From: Sphingopyxis sp. GW247-27LB
GTDB taxonomy: Bacteria > Pseudomonadota > Alphaproteobacteria > Sphingomonadales > Sphingomonadaceae
Length of the DNA: 64,000 nt
Reading direction: 5' to 3'
Assembly (NCBI RefSeq): GCF_002277025.1
Contig: NZ_NIWD01000013.1
Coordinates: 248,338 to 312,337, forward strand
Notes under the pieces: generated by a model
The model's input: the letters and a program-made list of their open reading frames with translations, nothing else
What the model was told of the DNA's origin: nothing
The model's database searches: none
Shown: piece after piece, positions 54,755-64,000 of the stretch
Position numbering within the stretch: the stretch's first letter is position 1
How the letters are laid out: each line of letters begins with the position of its first letter
Made by a program: the position numbers and the translations under genes

Positions 54755-55816
54755 ATGGCGACGGCAATCGATGAAGACAGGCTGCACGCGTTCGTCGGCA
54801 AGATGCTGGGCGATCTCGGCGGCGGAATGAGCGTGCCGACGGTGCGGCTGGGATTTCGGCTCGGCCTGTTCGATGCGCTCGCGGAGGCACCGGCAACGGC
54901 GGCCGAACTGGCGTCGCGCGCCGGCGGGCTGCACGAGCGCTACGTCCGCGAATGGGCGCTCGCCCAGGCCGCGAACGGCTATATCGACCATGATCCGGCG
55001 TCGGATCGGTTCAGCCTTTCACCCGAACAGGCGATGATATTCGCCGAACCCGACAGCCCCGTCTATCTGGCCGGCGCTTTCGAGCTGATCGCGGCGATGA
55101 TCGAAGCCGAACCCAAGGTCGAACAATGTTTCCGCCACGGCACCGGCGTGCGCTGGGGCGATCATGCGGGCTGCCTGTTCTGCGCGACCGGGGCCTTCTT
55201 CCGGCCGGGCTATGTCAACAATATCGTCCAGAACTGGATTCCGGCGCTGGATGGGGTCGAGGCGAAGCTGCGCCGCGGCGCGAAGGTCGCCGATGTCGGA
55301 TGCGGAGTCGGCTTCTCGACGTTGCTGATGGCCGATGCCTATCCCGAGAGCGCGTTCGTCGGCTTCGACTTCCACGCGCCGTCGATCGACGAAGCGCGGC
55401 GGCATGCGGCCGCGCATGGCTATGGCGACCGCGTGCGGTTCGAGGTCGCCGCGGCGAAGGAAATCGCCGAGGACGGCTTCGACCTGATCACCATGTATGA
55501 TTGCCTGCACGATATGGGCGATCCCCGCGGCTGCGCTGCGCATATGCGGCGCATATTGACGCCGGGCGGCCACTGGATGATCGTCGAGCCGATCGCGGGG
55601 GACGCGCCCGCCGAGAATATGAATCCGGTCGGGCGCCTCTATTACAACGCCTCGACCATGATCTGCGTGCCGACCTCGCTCGATCAGGAGGTCGGCGAGG
55701 CGCTCGGCGCACAGGCGGGCGAGGCGCGGCTGTCGGAAATCATCCGCGAGGGCGGCTTTGGAACGGTGCGGCGGGCGACCGAAGGCCCGTTCAACATGGT
55801 GCTCGAAGTGCAGTGA
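54755..55816 (+). CDS. Class I SAM-dependent methyltransferase
   Basis: A 353-residue methyltransferase. N-terminal residues 25-110 form a winged-helix dimer region (FGLFDALAEAPATAAELASRAG), typical of Rv2258c-like enzymes; the SAM site is VADVGCGVGFSTLLMADAYP and the next loop FVGFDFHAPSIDEARRHA. Substrate unknown. It is on the plus strand between two leftward genes (proB and obgE), and its stop codon directly abuts the obgE stop codon. GGAGAGGA precedes the ATG. Confidence 0.85.
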   Translation: MATAIDEDRLHAFVGKMLGDLGGGMSVPTVRLGFRLGLFDALAEAPATAAELASRAGGLHERYVREWALAQAANGYIDHDPASDRFSLSPEQAMIFAEPDSPVYLAGAFELIAAMIEAEPKVEQCFRHGTGVRWGDHAGCLFCATGAFFRPGYVNNIVQNWIPALDGVEAKLRRGAKVADVGCGVGFSTLLMADAYPESAFVGFDFHAPSIDEARRHAAAHGYGDRVRFEVAAAKEIAEDGFDLITMYDCLHDMGDPRGCAAHMRRILTPGGHWMIVEPIAGDAPAENMNPVGRLYYNASTMICVPTSLDQEVGEALGAQAGEARLSEIIREGGFGTVRRATEGPFNMVLEVQ

Positions 55817-56896
<1,080 letters not shown>

Positions 56897-56900
56897 TCAA

Positions 56901-56984
56901 TTCCCGTTCGTGTCGAGCGAAGTCGAGACACCCATCGGATTGCACGACCGAGGGGCATCTCGACTTCGCTCGATGCGAACGGAA
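56901..56984. repeat. Intergenic inverted repeat
   Basis: The left arm (TTCCCGTTCGTGTCGAGCGA, then AGTCGAGACACC) and the right arm (GGCATCTCGACTTCGCTCGA then TGCGAACGGAA) are inverted copies with a few differences, spanning 84 bp. They flank a loop of about 25 bp. Lies between obgE and the TetR gene. Confidence 0.8.
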
Positions 56985-57033
56985 TGAGGGGATCGCGGCG
57001 CCAGTAGCGTGTGCGGCGCGGAATTGCGAGTCT

Positions 57034-57642
57034 TTAGCCCGCGTTCCCGCCCTGCTCGGCCCAGAAGGCCGCGATGCGGCCCGTGATCAGCTCGGTCGCG
57101 AGCGCGCGCGCGGTGTCGCGGGGCAGGCCGAGCGCTTCGGCCATCGCGCCGCCGAGCTGCGCGTCGCCCATCGCCATCAGGACGAGCGCGAGCGTATCCT
57201 CGTGCATCAGCCGCTTTTCGTGCGCGTCGGGCGCCATGCCGTCGATCAGCCGGTGGATCGCGGCGACGATCGGGTCGAGCGCATCGTCGTTGCCCGTGGC
57301 CGCCATCCAGGTCGCGAGCGCGCCCGCGCCGCCGCTATCGAAGGCGTCGAAGGCGAGGTCGACGATCTCGCGCACGTTGCGCTCACCCGGCGGCGAGGCG
57401 GTCATCTTGGCGGCGATCGTGTCGCACACCGTTTCGGCGAGATAGGCGGCGAGCGCCTTTTGCAGACCCGCGGCGCTGCCGAAATGGTGGAGCAGATTGG
57501 CGTGGGTGCGATCGATCCGCGACGCCACCGCTTTCAGGGTCACCGCCTGCGGCCCCATCTCGATCAGAATCTGCCGCGCCGCTTCGAGCGCGACCGAACG
57601 GCTTTCCTCCGGGCTGAGCCGCTTCTTTGCTATTGACACCAC
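57034..57642 (-). CDS. TetR-family transcriptional regulator
   Basis: A 202-residue TetR-type repressor. N-terminal helix-turn-helix: SRSVALEAARQILIEMGPQAVTLKAVASRIDRTHANLLHHFGSAAGLQKAL (about 15-64); the rest is the ligand-binding domain, without recognised motif. The start is GTG at 57642 (another GTG codon follows directly); the promoter of the divergent gene lies over the first codons. Likely controls itself and the divergent metal-dependent hydrolase gene. Confidence 0.85.
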   Translation of the reverse strand: MVSIAKKRLSPEESRSVALEAARQILIEMGPQAVTLKAVASRIDRTHANLLHHFGSAAGLQKALAAYLAETVCDTIAAKMTASPPGERNVREIVDLAFDAFDSGGAGALATWMAATGNDDALDPIVAAIHRLIDGMAPDAHEKRLMHEDTLALVLMAMGDAQLGGAMAEALGLPRDTARALATELITGRIAAFWAEQGGNAG

Positions 57643-57661
57643 TGTAAGTAATTCCTAGATA
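57633..57661 (+). promoter_or_regulatory. Promoter of the metal-dependent hydrolase gene
   Basis: A perfect TTGACA at 57633-57638 and TAGATA at 57656-57661 are 17 bp apart. The -35 lies inside the start region of the divergent TetR gene, and the spacer is AT-rich (CTGTAAGTAATTCC), so it may be the TetR operator. Confidence 0.5.
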
Positions 57662-57714
57662 CATGCCCCTACGGCGCCGCCGCGCCATCACCCCTATTCG
57701 CCGGTGAGGAAGAT

Positions 57715-58590
57715 ATGTCCAGCCTTTCGCTCTCCCCGACCCCCACCGACCTTTCGATCACCCCGCGCGACCGGCGCTTCGGCCGCGACGACCAGCAGGG
57801 CCGCTGGTGGCTGAACGGCGATCCGATCGCCTCGGCCTTTCACACCGCGCTGTCGGTGACCTTTCCGAAGGGCGAGGCGATGTTCATCGAGGCGGTGAAG
57901 GCGCACCGCGACGGGGTGCCCGACAAGCTCGCCCGCGAAATCCGCGCCTTCACGCAGCAGGAGGTGATCCACAGCCGCGAGCATGTCGTCTTCAACCGCA
58001 AGGCGGCCGAGGCGGGCTACGACCTGTCGGCGCTCGAGGCCGACGTCGATCACATCATGGAGCAGATCAGGACGCGCCCGCCGATCGTCAACCTGATGGC
58101 GACGATCGCGCTCGAGCATTATACCGCGATGATGGCGGCGATCATGCTGAGCGATGCGCGGATGTACGAGGGCGCCGAGCCCGAATGGGGCGCGTTGTGG
58201 AAATGGCACGCGATCGAGGAGATCGAGCACAAGGGCGTCGCCTACGACACCTGGCTCCACGCGACGAAGGACTGGAGCCGCTGGCGGCGCTGGAAGGCGA
58301 AGTCGCTGATGATGCTGGTGATCACGACGCGCTTCTGGCCGAAGCGGGTGCGCGGCATGAAGGCGCTGCTTGCGCAGGACGGCCTGACCGGCTGGCGCGT
58401 GACGGCGCGCATCTGGTGGTATCTGCTGGGGCGGCCCGGCATCCTGCGCAAGAGCTTCCTGCCCTGGCTCGCCTATTTCATGCCCGGCTTCCACCCGTGG
58501 AACCACGACGACCGCGCGCTGATCGGCAAATATGAGAGCGATTATGCCGATGCGGTGCTGCCCGCCGGCGAGGTCGCGGCGGCCGCCTGA
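57715..58590 (+). CDS. Ferritin-like metal-dependent hydrolase (PF10118 type)
   Basis: A 291-residue helical protein of the predicted metal-dependent hydrolase family. Metal ligands are seen as GEAMFIEAV (Glu), FTQQEVIHSREH (Glu/His), IALEHYTAM and EEIEHKGVAYD (Glu/His), the pattern of a di-iron four-helix bundle. C-terminal helices include hydrophobic Trp-rich stretches. Reaction unknown; the family is abundant in lipid-degrading actinobacteria and sphingomonads. GGTGAGGA precedes the ATG. Probably controlled by the divergent TetR. Confidence 0.82.
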   Translation: MSSLSLSPTPTDLSITPRDRRFGRDDQQGRWWLNGDPIASAFHTALSVTFPKGEAMFIEAVKAHRDGVPDKLAREIRAFTQQEVIHSREHVVFNRKAAEAGYDLSALEADVDHIMEQIRTRPPIVNLMATIALEHYTAMMAAIMLSDARMYEGAEPEWGALWKWHAIEEIEHKGVAYDTWLHATKDWSRWRRWKAKSLMMLVITTRFWPKRVRGMKALLAQDGLTGWRVTARIWWYLLGRPGILRKSFLPWLAYFMPGFHPWNHDDRALIGKYESDYADAVLPAGEVAAAA

Positions 58591-58640
58591 CGGCTTGTTC
58601 CTGCATCGGCGGGGTGGGCGCGCGAGGGAGGCCCCAAGGG

Positions 58641-58793
58641 GTTTCGCGCAAAGGCGCAAAGAGCGCGAAGAGGCTGGTTCGGGCCGACCGGCCCCATTTT
58701 CCAGCCTTGTCGCGTCATTCGCACCGTCGATTGACAAACCCGCTTCGCGGGATCGCGCAACCTCTTTGCGCTCTTTGCGCCTTTGCGCGAAAC
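58641..58793. repeat. Long inverted repeat
   Basis: Arm 1 (58641-58674, starting GTTTCGCGCAAAGGCGCAAA) and arm 2 (58760-58793, ending TTTGCGCGAAAC) are inverted copies over 34 bp with one mismatch. The region between holds about 85 bp with no coding pattern. Such elements can form a long cruciform or RNA hairpin. It fills most of the 264-bp gap between the hydrolase and GNAT genes. Confidence 0.85.
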
Positions 58794-58854
58794 TAAAGTA
58801 ACGCCACATTTCGGCTCACTTGCCGCCGGCGGGGCGCGCTGATAGCGCTGCGCG

Positions 58855-59385
58855 ATGTCTGCATCGCCTCCCGTCATCGACACGCCGCGCCTGCGCCTGC
58901 GCGAACCGCGCTTTGCCGACAAGGACGACCATATCGCGATGTGGGCCGACGCGCGCGTGACGCGCTTCATCGGCGGCGAGCCGCGCGCGCCCGATGTCAG
59001 CTGGAGTAAGTTTCTGGCGGCTGCCGGGCTGTGGCCGGTGATGGGCTTTGGCTATTGGGTGTTCGCCGACCGCGCGGCCGACCGGCTGGTGGGCATGGGC
59101 GGGCTCAGCTATTTTGGCCGCGGCATCCCCGAACTCGAAGGCGTGCCCGAGGCGGGCTGGGCCTTCGACGCCGATCATTGGGGCGCGGGCTATGCGACCG
59201 AGGCGATGACCGCCGCGCTCGGCTGGGCCGACGCGCATCTGGAGGCCGCCGACGTGCGCTGCATCATCGACCCTGGCAACAAGGCATCGGAGCGGGTGGC
59301 GGCGAAGCTCGGGTTCAAGCACATCGGCGAGAGCGGCGCGCTGGGCGAGGTGGTGGCGATCTATTCGCGGCCCAAGGGGGGTTAA
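58855..59385 (+). CDS. GNAT-family acetyltransferase (RimJ/RimL-like)
   Basis: A 176-residue GNAT with ETPRL-like opening TPRLRLREPRFADKDDHIAM and acetyl-CoA motif A/B EAGWAFDADHWGAGYATEAMTAALGWADAHL and DPGNKASERVAAKLGFKHIGE. It acetylates a protein N-terminus or small molecule; target unknown. No strong Shine-Dalgarno. It is followed by a short repeat. Confidence 0.85.
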   Translation: MSASPPVIDTPRLRLREPRFADKDDHIAMWADARVTRFIGGEPRAPDVSWSKFLAAAGLWPVMGFGYWVFADRAADRLVGMGGLSYFGRGIPELEGVPEAGWAFDADHWGAGYATEAMTAALGWADAHLEAADVRCIIDPGNKASERVAAKLGFKHIGESGALGEVVAIYSRPKGG

Positions 59386-59394
59386 GACAATCAT

Positions 59395-59416
59395 CGTCGC
59401 CCCCGCGAAGGCGACG
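59395..59416. repeat. Short palindromic repeat
   Basis: CGTCGCCCCCGCGAAGGCGA with final CG forms a CGTCGCC/GGCGACG stem. The same core occurs inside the larger hairpin at 63412-63443, so it is a dispersed element. Confidence 0.75.
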
Positions 59417-59424
59417 TGTTTCCG

Positions 59425-59871
59425 TCAGGCCGCCTCCACCACCAGCACTCCGCCGTCGGCGCTGACGACGCGGACCTTGGCGCCTTCCGCGGCGTCGGGG
59501 CCGCGCACCGGCCATTCGCCGTCGCCGACCTTGGCGCGGCCGCGGCCGTCCTCGATCGCCCGGGTCACCGTCAGCACCTCGCCGACCAGCCGCCCGGCGC
59601 GTTGGTTGAGGTGCGGGTCCGCCGAAGTGATCGGGTTCGCCTTCAGCCAGCGCCGCCCGCCGTAGAGGGCGACGAAGGACAGGATCGCGAAGATGCCGAG
59701 CTGGAGCGGGATGCTGAGCGGAACGACCCAGGCGACGACGCCGGTGACGATCGCCGCGGCGCCGATCCAGATCAGGAAAAAGCCCGGCGCGACGATCTCC
59801 GCGGCGGCGAGCAGCACGCCGAGCGACAGCCACGCCCAGTGCGGCTCCATGTTCGTCAGCCAGTCGGGCAT
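59425..59871 (-). CDS. NfeD-family membrane protein
   Basis: A 148-residue membrane protein with two or three N-terminal hydrophobic helices (HWAWLSLGVLLAAAEIVAPGFFLIWIGAAAIVTGVVAWVV) and a C-terminal OB-like beta domain (GRLVGEVLTVTRAIEDGRGRAKVGDGEWPVRG), as in short NfeD (YbbK/YuaF-like) proteins, partners of SPFH proteins. The ATG is one base after the upstream SPFH stop, and GGGGGG before it gives a ribosome site. Confidence 0.88.
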   Translation of the reverse strand: MPDWLTNMEPHWAWLSLGVLLAAAEIVAPGFFLIWIGAAAIVTGVVAWVVPLSIPLQLGIFAILSFVALYGGRRWLKANPITSADPHLNQRAGRLVGEVLTVTRAIEDGRGRAKVGDGEWPVRGPDAAEGAKVRVVSADGGVLVVEAA

Positions 59872-59872
59872 G

Positions 59873-60787
59873 TCAGCCCCCCGCCTTGCGGTCGAGCGCA
59901 TCGCGCGCGAGTTCGCCGATGCCGCCCAGCGTGCCGATCAGCTGCGTCGCCTCGACCGGGAACAGGATCGTCTTGCTGTTCGGGCTGGTCGCGAACTGGC
60001 TCACCGCGTCGACATATTTCTGCGCGACGAAATAGTTGATCGCCTGCGTATTGCCGCTCGCGATCGCATCGGAGACCATCTGCGTCGCCTTGGCCTCGGC
60101 TTCGGCTTGCCGCTCGCGCGCCTCGGCGTCGCGGAACGCGGCCTCGCGGCGCCCCTCGGCTTGCAGGATCTGGCCTTGCTTCTCGCCCTCGGCGCGCAGG
60201 ATTTCGGAGGCACGCGACCCTTCGGCCTCGAGGATCACCGCGCGCTTTTCGCGCTCGGCCTTCATCTGGCGCGCCATCGCGTTCGAGATGTCGGCGGGCG
60301 GGCGGATGTCCTTGATCTCGACGCGGGTGATCTTCACCCCCCACGGCGTCGTCGCATCGTCGACGACGTGCAGCAGCCGGACGTTGATCTCGTCGCGCTT
60401 CGACAGCGTCGCGTCGAGGTCCATCGAGCCCATGACGGTGCGCAGGTTCGTCGTCGTCAGGTTCATGATCGCGAGATAGAGGTCGCTGACCTCATAGGCG
60501 GCCTTCGCGGCGTCGAGCACCTGGAAGAAGACGACGCCGTCGACCGCGACCATCGCGTTGTCCTTGGTGATGATCTCCTGCCCCGGAATGTCGAGCACCT
60601 GCTCCATCATGTTCACCTTGCGCCCGACGCGGTCGAAGATCGGCATGATGAAGTTGAGACCCGGCTGCGCCGTGTGCGTGTAGCGGCCGAAGCGCTCGAT
60701 CGTATAGGCATAGCCCTGCCGCACCGGCGTTAGCGCCCAGATCAGGAAGACGAGCGCCAGCACCACCAGCGCGATCGCGAAATACAT
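59873..60787 (-). CDS. SPFH/Band-7 protein (QmcA/paraslipin-like)
   Basis: A 304-residue protein with N-terminal membrane helix ([19 protein letters not shown]) and SPFH domain beginning [28 protein letters not shown]; a long Ala/Glu-rich coiled coil follows at about 195-250. It forms rings and microdomains in the inner membrane with NfeD. GGGAGGGA precedes the ATG. Confidence 0.92.
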   Translation of the reverse strand: MYFAIALVVLALVFLIWALTPVRQGYAYTIERFGRYTHTAQPGLNFIMPIFDRVGRKVNMMEQVLDIPGQEIITKDNAMVAVDGVVFFQVLDAAKAAYEVSDLYLAIMNLTTTNLRTVMGSMDLDATLSKRDEINVRLLHVVDDATTPWGVKITRVEIKDIRPPADISNAMARQMKAEREKRAVILEAEGSRASEILRAEGEKQGQILQAEGRREAAFRDAEARERQAEAEAKATQMVSDAIASGNTQAINYFVAQKYVDAVSQFATSPNSKTILFPVEATQLIGTLGGIGELARDALDRKAGG

Positions 60788-60868
60788 TGACCATCCCTCC
60801 CGCAAAATCGTCCGTGCAAACCGCCTTCCTTATTGCGGCTATGGCGCGGCTGCGCCACAGAAAAGCGC

Positions 60869-61678
60869 ATGACACAGGCCGATTTCGCTCCGCGCTCGCT
60901 CCTCTACGTTCCCGCATCCAACGCCCGCGCGCTCGAAAAGGCGCACGCGCTCGCCGCCGACATGCTGATCATCGACCTCGAGGATGCGGTGCCGGGGGAT
61001 CGCAAGGCCGAGGCGCGCGAGGCGATGCGCGCGGCGGTGACGGCGGGCTTTGCCGGAAAGCGGGTCGCGGTGCGGATCAACGGCAGCGGCAGCGCGCATC
61101 AGGCGGCCGACCTCGGCGCGGTCGCGGGGCTGGCGCTCGACGCGGTCGTGCTACCCAAGGTCGACGCGCCCGCCGATCTCGACCCGGCGCGCGGGCTCGG
61201 GCTGCCGCTGTTCGCGATGATCGAGAGCCCCGCCGCCATCTATGCCGCGCACGCCGTCGCCGCCGACCCCGCGACCCGCGGGCTGATCGCCGGGCTTAAC
61301 GACCTCGCGCACGAATTGCGGCTTCCGGACGGCACGGACCGCAGCGCGATGGGCCATGCGATCCAGGCGATCGTCCTCGCCGCGCGCGCGGGCGGCGTCT
61401 GGTGCTTCGACGGCGTCTACAACGCGATCGACGACGCGCCGGGCTTCGCTGCCGAGGCAGACGAAGGGCGGCGGCTGGGCTTCGACGGCAAGACGCTGAT
61501 CCACCCGTCGCAGGTCGATCCGTGCAACAGCGCCTTCGCGCCATCGGAGCGCGAGATCGCCGCCGCCGAGGCGCTGGTCGCGGCGGCGACCGGCGGCGCG
61601 CAGCGGCACGAAGGACGGATGATCGAGGACATGCACGTCGCCGCCGCACGGGCGCTGCTGGAGCGGGCGGGGCGATAG
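60869..61678 (+). CDS. CitE-like (HpcH/HpaI) acyl-CoA lyase
   Basis: A 269-residue TIM-barrel lyase. RSLLYVPASNARALEKA and DMLIIDLEDAVPGDRKAEAR hold the Mg-binding Glu/Asp; MIESPAAIY (second metal Glu), GLNDLA, and GKTLIHPSQVDPCNSAF follow. It cleaves citramalyl-CoA, malyl-CoA or similar; the absence of citF/citD partners rules out classical citrate lyase here. It diverges from the SPFH gene. Confidence 0.88.
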   Translation: MTQADFAPRSLLYVPASNARALEKAHALAADMLIIDLEDAVPGDRKAEAREAMRAAVTAGFAGKRVAVRINGSGSAHQAADLGAVAGLALDAVVLPKVDAPADLDPARGLGLPLFAMIESPAAIYAAHAVAADPATRGLIAGLNDLAHELRLPDGTDRSAMGHAIQAIVLAARAGGVWCFDGVYNAIDDAPGFAAEADEGRRLGFDGKTLIHPSQVDPCNSAFAPSEREIAAAEALVAAATGGAQRHEGRMIEDMHVAAARALLERAGR

Positions 61679-61719
61679 GATAATCGATGGGTTCGAATGG
61701 GACCGGCCGAAAATCAAGC

Positions 61720-61804
61720 CCGTTCGCCCTGAGCTTGTCGAAGGGCCGTCCTTTCTTTCGACGGTAAGAAAAGAACGGTGCTTCGACAGGCTCAGCACGA
61801 ACGG
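61720..61804. repeat. Intergenic inverted repeat
   Basis: CCGTTCGCCCTGAGCTTGTC with GAAGG (left) and the inverted GCTTCGACAGGCTCAGCACG with AACGG (right) enclose an 85-bp element; a CCGTC/GACGG inner pair lies at 61746-61764. Such sequences occur many times in sphingomonad genomes (from memory). Confidence 0.8.
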
Positions 61805-61895
61805 ATTTGGGGGGGCATGCCGGCCGGACGCCGCCGCCTGTCGTTCGACAAACGCGCCTTGCCTCCCCCGGCGGTCCATGTCATGCGGCCGGTCC

Positions 61896-63407
61896 ATGCA
61901 GAAGACAGCCTTTCGCGCCGCCGTCGCGGCCATCGCCTTCACCGCTTTCGCGGCCCCCGCCGCCTTCGCCAAGGGCGTCGACGCTCCCGTCACCGAAGCG
62001 CAGCTGGCCGAGCATATCCGCATCCTGGCGGGCGACGCCTTCGAGGGGCGGGCGCCGGGCACCGAGGGCGAGGACCGTACCATCGCCTATATCGTCGGCG
62101 AATGGGCGAAGGCCGGGCTCGAAGCCGTGCCGGGCAGCGCCACGCCGTGGCTGCAGCCGGTGCCGCTGGTCGAGAGTGAGGCGGTCTCCGGCAGCGCCAG
62201 GCTGCGCGTCCACGGCCGCGACTTCGCGCTGGAGGATGACGGCATCATCCTGACCGGCCGCGACCCCGCGGTGACGCTGAAGGACGTGCCCGCGGTGTTC
62301 GTCGGCTATGGCATCGACGGCGCGGGCAAGGTCGCGACCGACGTCAAGGGCAAGCTCGCGATCATGCTGTTCGACAATCCGCCCTATGGCGACAAGCCGC
62401 CGCGCTACCGCGAGCGGCGGCGGATGCTGGCAGAGGCGGGCGCCGCGGCGGTGCTGGTGGTCGCGACCGACGCCGTGCCCTGGGCGCAGCTTCGCGGCGC
62501 GCTCGCCGGCAAGACGGTGCGGCCCGCCGAGGAGGCGAGCCAGGGACCGGCGATCAGCGGCTTCCTGTCGCTCGAGGCGTCCGATGCGCTGTTCGCGCGC
62601 GCGGGGCAGGACGGCGGCGCGCTGCGCGAGGCGGCGAAGGCGCCCGACTATCGCGGCGTCGCGCTGCCGGTGACCGCCGATTTCGCGGCGACCTCGACCG
62701 TGCGGCCCTTCGCCAGCAACAATGTGATCGCGAAGCTGCCCGGCGCGAAGCCCGACGGCAAGGCGGTGCTGTTCCTCGGCCACTGGGACCATCTCGGCAT
62801 CTGCCGCCCCGAAGGAGCGGCCGACCGCATCTGCAACGGCGCGGTCGACAATGCGAGCGGGATCGCGGTGCTGATCGAGGTCGCGAAGCGGCTCGCGAGC
62901 GGGCCGCGCCCCGACCGCGACATCTATTTCCTCGCGACCACCGCCGAGGAGAAGGGGCTGCTCGGCGCCGCCTATTTCGCCGACCATCCGGTGGTCCCCT
63001 TGGGCGACATCACCGTCGCGCTCAACATCGACACCATCGCCATCTCGCCGCGCGGCACGCCGGTCGCGACGATCGGCCGCGGCCGCCCCGCCTATGACGC
63101 GATGGTGCGCGATGTCGCGACCAAGCTCGGGCGCCGGATCGACACCGACGGCGAGGCCGACGCCTTCGTCCAGCGGCAGGACGGCTGGGCGCTCGGCGCG
63201 AAGGACGTCCCCGCGCTGATGGTCGGCGGCAGCTTTTCCGACATGGGGCTGCTCGAGGCGTTCCTCGGCAGCGACTATCACGGCCCGGGCGACAATTTCA
63301 CCGAGAAGGTGCCGCTCGGCGGCGCGGCGGAGGATGCCGACCTGCACGTCGCGCTCGGGCGGGCGTTCGCCGATACGAAGCGATGGGCGGGGACGGCCGA
63401 GAAGTAA
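61896..63407 (+). CDS. Secreted M28-family aminopeptidase
   Basis: A 503-residue zinc peptidase with a signal peptide (FRAAVAAIAFTAFAAPAAFA). A PA-like inserted domain at about 120-225 precedes the catalytic part with GHWDHLG (His, Asp), DNASGIA, TTAEEKGLLGA (Glu-Glu) and later DTIAI and SDYHGPGDN (His). It releases amino acids from peptides in the periplasm or outside. It follows a repeat; the start was taken to give the signal peptide. Confidence 0.9.
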   Translation: MQKTAFRAAVAAIAFTAFAAPAAFAKGVDAPVTEAQLAEHIRILAGDAFEGRAPGTEGEDRTIAYIVGEWAKAGLEAVPGSATPWLQPVPLVESEAVSGSARLRVHGRDFALEDDGIILTGRDPAVTLKDVPAVFVGYGIDGAGKVATDVKGKLAIMLFDNPPYGDKPPRYRERRRMLAEAGAAAVLVVATDAVPWAQLRGALAGKTVRPAEEASQGPAISGFLSLEASDALFARAGQDGGALREAAKAPDYRGVALPVTADFAATSTVRPFASNNVIAKLPGAKPDGKAVLFLGHWDHLGICRPEGAADRICNGAVDNASGIAVLIEVAKRLASGPRPDRDIYFLATTAEEKGLLGAAYFADHPVVPLGDITVALNIDTIAISPRGTPVATIGRGRPAYDAMVRDVATKLGRRIDTDGEADAFVQRQDGWALGAKDVPALMVGGSFSDMGLLEAFLGSDYHGPGDNFTEKVPLGGAAEDADLHVALGRAFADTKRWAGTAEK

Positions 63408-63411
63408 GGGA

Positions 63412-63443
63412 ATAGCCGTCGCCCCCGCGAAGGCGACGGCTAT
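63412..63443. repeat. Perfect 12-bp hairpin between convergent genes
   Basis: ATAGCCGTCGCC and GGCGACGGCTAT pair perfectly around CCCGCGAA. It lies between the M28 and DAHP synthase genes, which converge here. It shares its core with the repeat at 59395. No T-tract. Confidence 0.75.
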
Positions 63444-63457
63444 CTATTGGCGCGCGC

Positions 63458-64000
63458 TTAAGCCGCCTGCTTCGCCCGCTCGCTCATTTCCTGGTTGAGC
63501 ATCTCGGCCAGCAGGAAGGCCAACTCCAGGCTCTGCCCCGCGTTGAGGCGCGGGTCGCAGTGGGTGTGGTAGCGGTCGGCGAGGTCCATCTGGGTCACGT
63601 CCATCGCGCCGCCCGTGCATTCGGTGACGTTCTGGCCGGTCATCTCGATATGGATGCCGCCGCCGTGGGTGCCCTCGGCGCGGTGCACGGCGAAGAAGCC
63701 GCGCACTTCGGCGAGGATGCGCTCGAAGGGCCGCGTCTTGTAGCCGTTGGGCGTCTTGATGACGTTGCCGTGCATCGGGTCGCACGACCAGACGACGGGG
63801 TGGCCCGATTCCTTCACCGCGCGCACCAGCTTCGGCAGATGCGCCTCGATCTTGTCGTGGCCGTAGCGGGTGATCAGCGTCATGCGGCCGGCGACATGGT
63901 TCGGGTTGAGCGTGTCGAGCAGGCGCAGCAGCGCGTCGGGCTCGAGGCTCGGCCCGCATTTCATGCCGACCGGATTGCCGATGCCGCGGAGGTACTCGAT
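63458..64000 (-). CDS. Class II DAHP synthase, partial (5' end beyond the window)
   Basis: The last 180 residues of a class II 3-deoxy-7-phosphoheptulonate synthase, the first shikimate-pathway enzyme. [18 protein letters not shown] at the window edge, [43 protein letters not shown] and [22 protein letters not shown] are the substrate- and metal-binding regions. The reading frame is open to the right edge of the window, so the beginning lies outside. It ends 15 bp from the hairpin. Confidence 0.94.
   Translation of the reverse strand: MEYLRGIGNPVGMKCGPSLEPDALLRLLDTLNPNHVAGRMTLITRYGHDKIEAHLPKLVRAVKESGHPVVWSCDPMHGNVIKTPNGYKTRPFERILAEVRGFFAVHRAEGTHGGGIHIEMTGQNVTECTGGAMDVTQMDLADRYHTHCDPRLNAGQSLELAFLLAEMLNQEMSERAKQAA

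Noticed and set aside
60869-61678. Citrate lyase beta subunit citE
   Set aside because: No citD, citF or citC genes adjacent; stand-alone CitE-like proteins act on other acyl-CoA esters.

Overview
The window is about 64 kb of GC-rich, densely coded bacterial chromosome. Gene content and order point to the Alphaproteobacteria, order Sphingomonadales, and most likely a Sphingopyxis-like organism. The family-level call rests on exosortase-A-associated genes, an MpaB oxygenase next to TRIC and M20 genes, the gene order sdhB-thioesterase-zapE, the mdh-sucD-sucA-sucB-lpd run, and several kinds of intergenic inverted repeat. The genus is inference. No rRNA, tRNA, CRISPR array, transposase or prophage structural gene was seen.

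Layout. 0-6 kb: a YkvA-like membrane protein and a DgcA-type racemase start almost back to back; soxR faces a VOC protein across a candidate SoxR site; a five-gene leftward operon (MaoC, thiolase, carboxymuconolactone decarboxylase-like, ABM, SDR) looks like CoA-thioester catabolism of unknown substrate. 6-12 kb: MscS channel, topoisomerase IB, then an exosortase-A-associated O-ligase, a 54-residue coupled ORF and a divergent glycosyltransferase, with no exosortase nearby. 12-13.5 kb: an XRE-S24 repressor diverges from two coupled small ORFs across 75 bp packed with TAGGA/TCCTA dyads, including a good promoter. This is the most system-like unexplained locus here. 13.5-18 kb: lipoprotein, soluble chemoreceptor-like protein, aqpZ, galU and a DUF2059 protein. 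18-20.3 kb: a YfiR-YfiN-YfiB type c-di-GMP module. 20-25 kb: msrA, M48-PDZ protease, ctaA and the rplM-rpsI operon with a hairpin-T-tract leader.

25-34 kb: a phosphotransferase coupled to a protein of unknown function, a phosphoesterase coupled to a lipid-kinase-like protein, an esterase coupled to a nucleotidyltransferase, a dTMP-kinase-like protein, an ICMT-like membrane methyltransferase and a Wzx-like flippase. Together these suggest lipid or envelope-glycan work. 34-46 kb: the TCA block, sdhB-thioesterase-zapE, then mdh-sucD-sucA-sucB-lpdA. sucC is absent from its usual place before sucD; GC-rich hairpins lie between mdh/sucD and sucD/sucA, and a multi-hairpin repeat sits between sucB and lpdA. 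46-57 kb: M20 hydrolase, TRIC channel, MpaB oxygenase, alpha/beta hydrolase, sppA, an epimerase coupled to proB, and obgE, with a methyltransferase gene lying between proB and obgE. 57-64 kb: a TetR regulator divergent from a ferritin-like hydrolase, a GNAT protein, an NfeD-SPFH pair, a CitE-like lyase, an M28 peptidase and the truncated start-side of a class II DAHP synthase gene.

Many genes are translationally coupled by ATGA or GTGA overlaps, and many intergenic gaps hold inverted repeats. Starts were chosen by family N-terminus, Shine-Dalgarno sequence and overlap; several are GTG or TTG.
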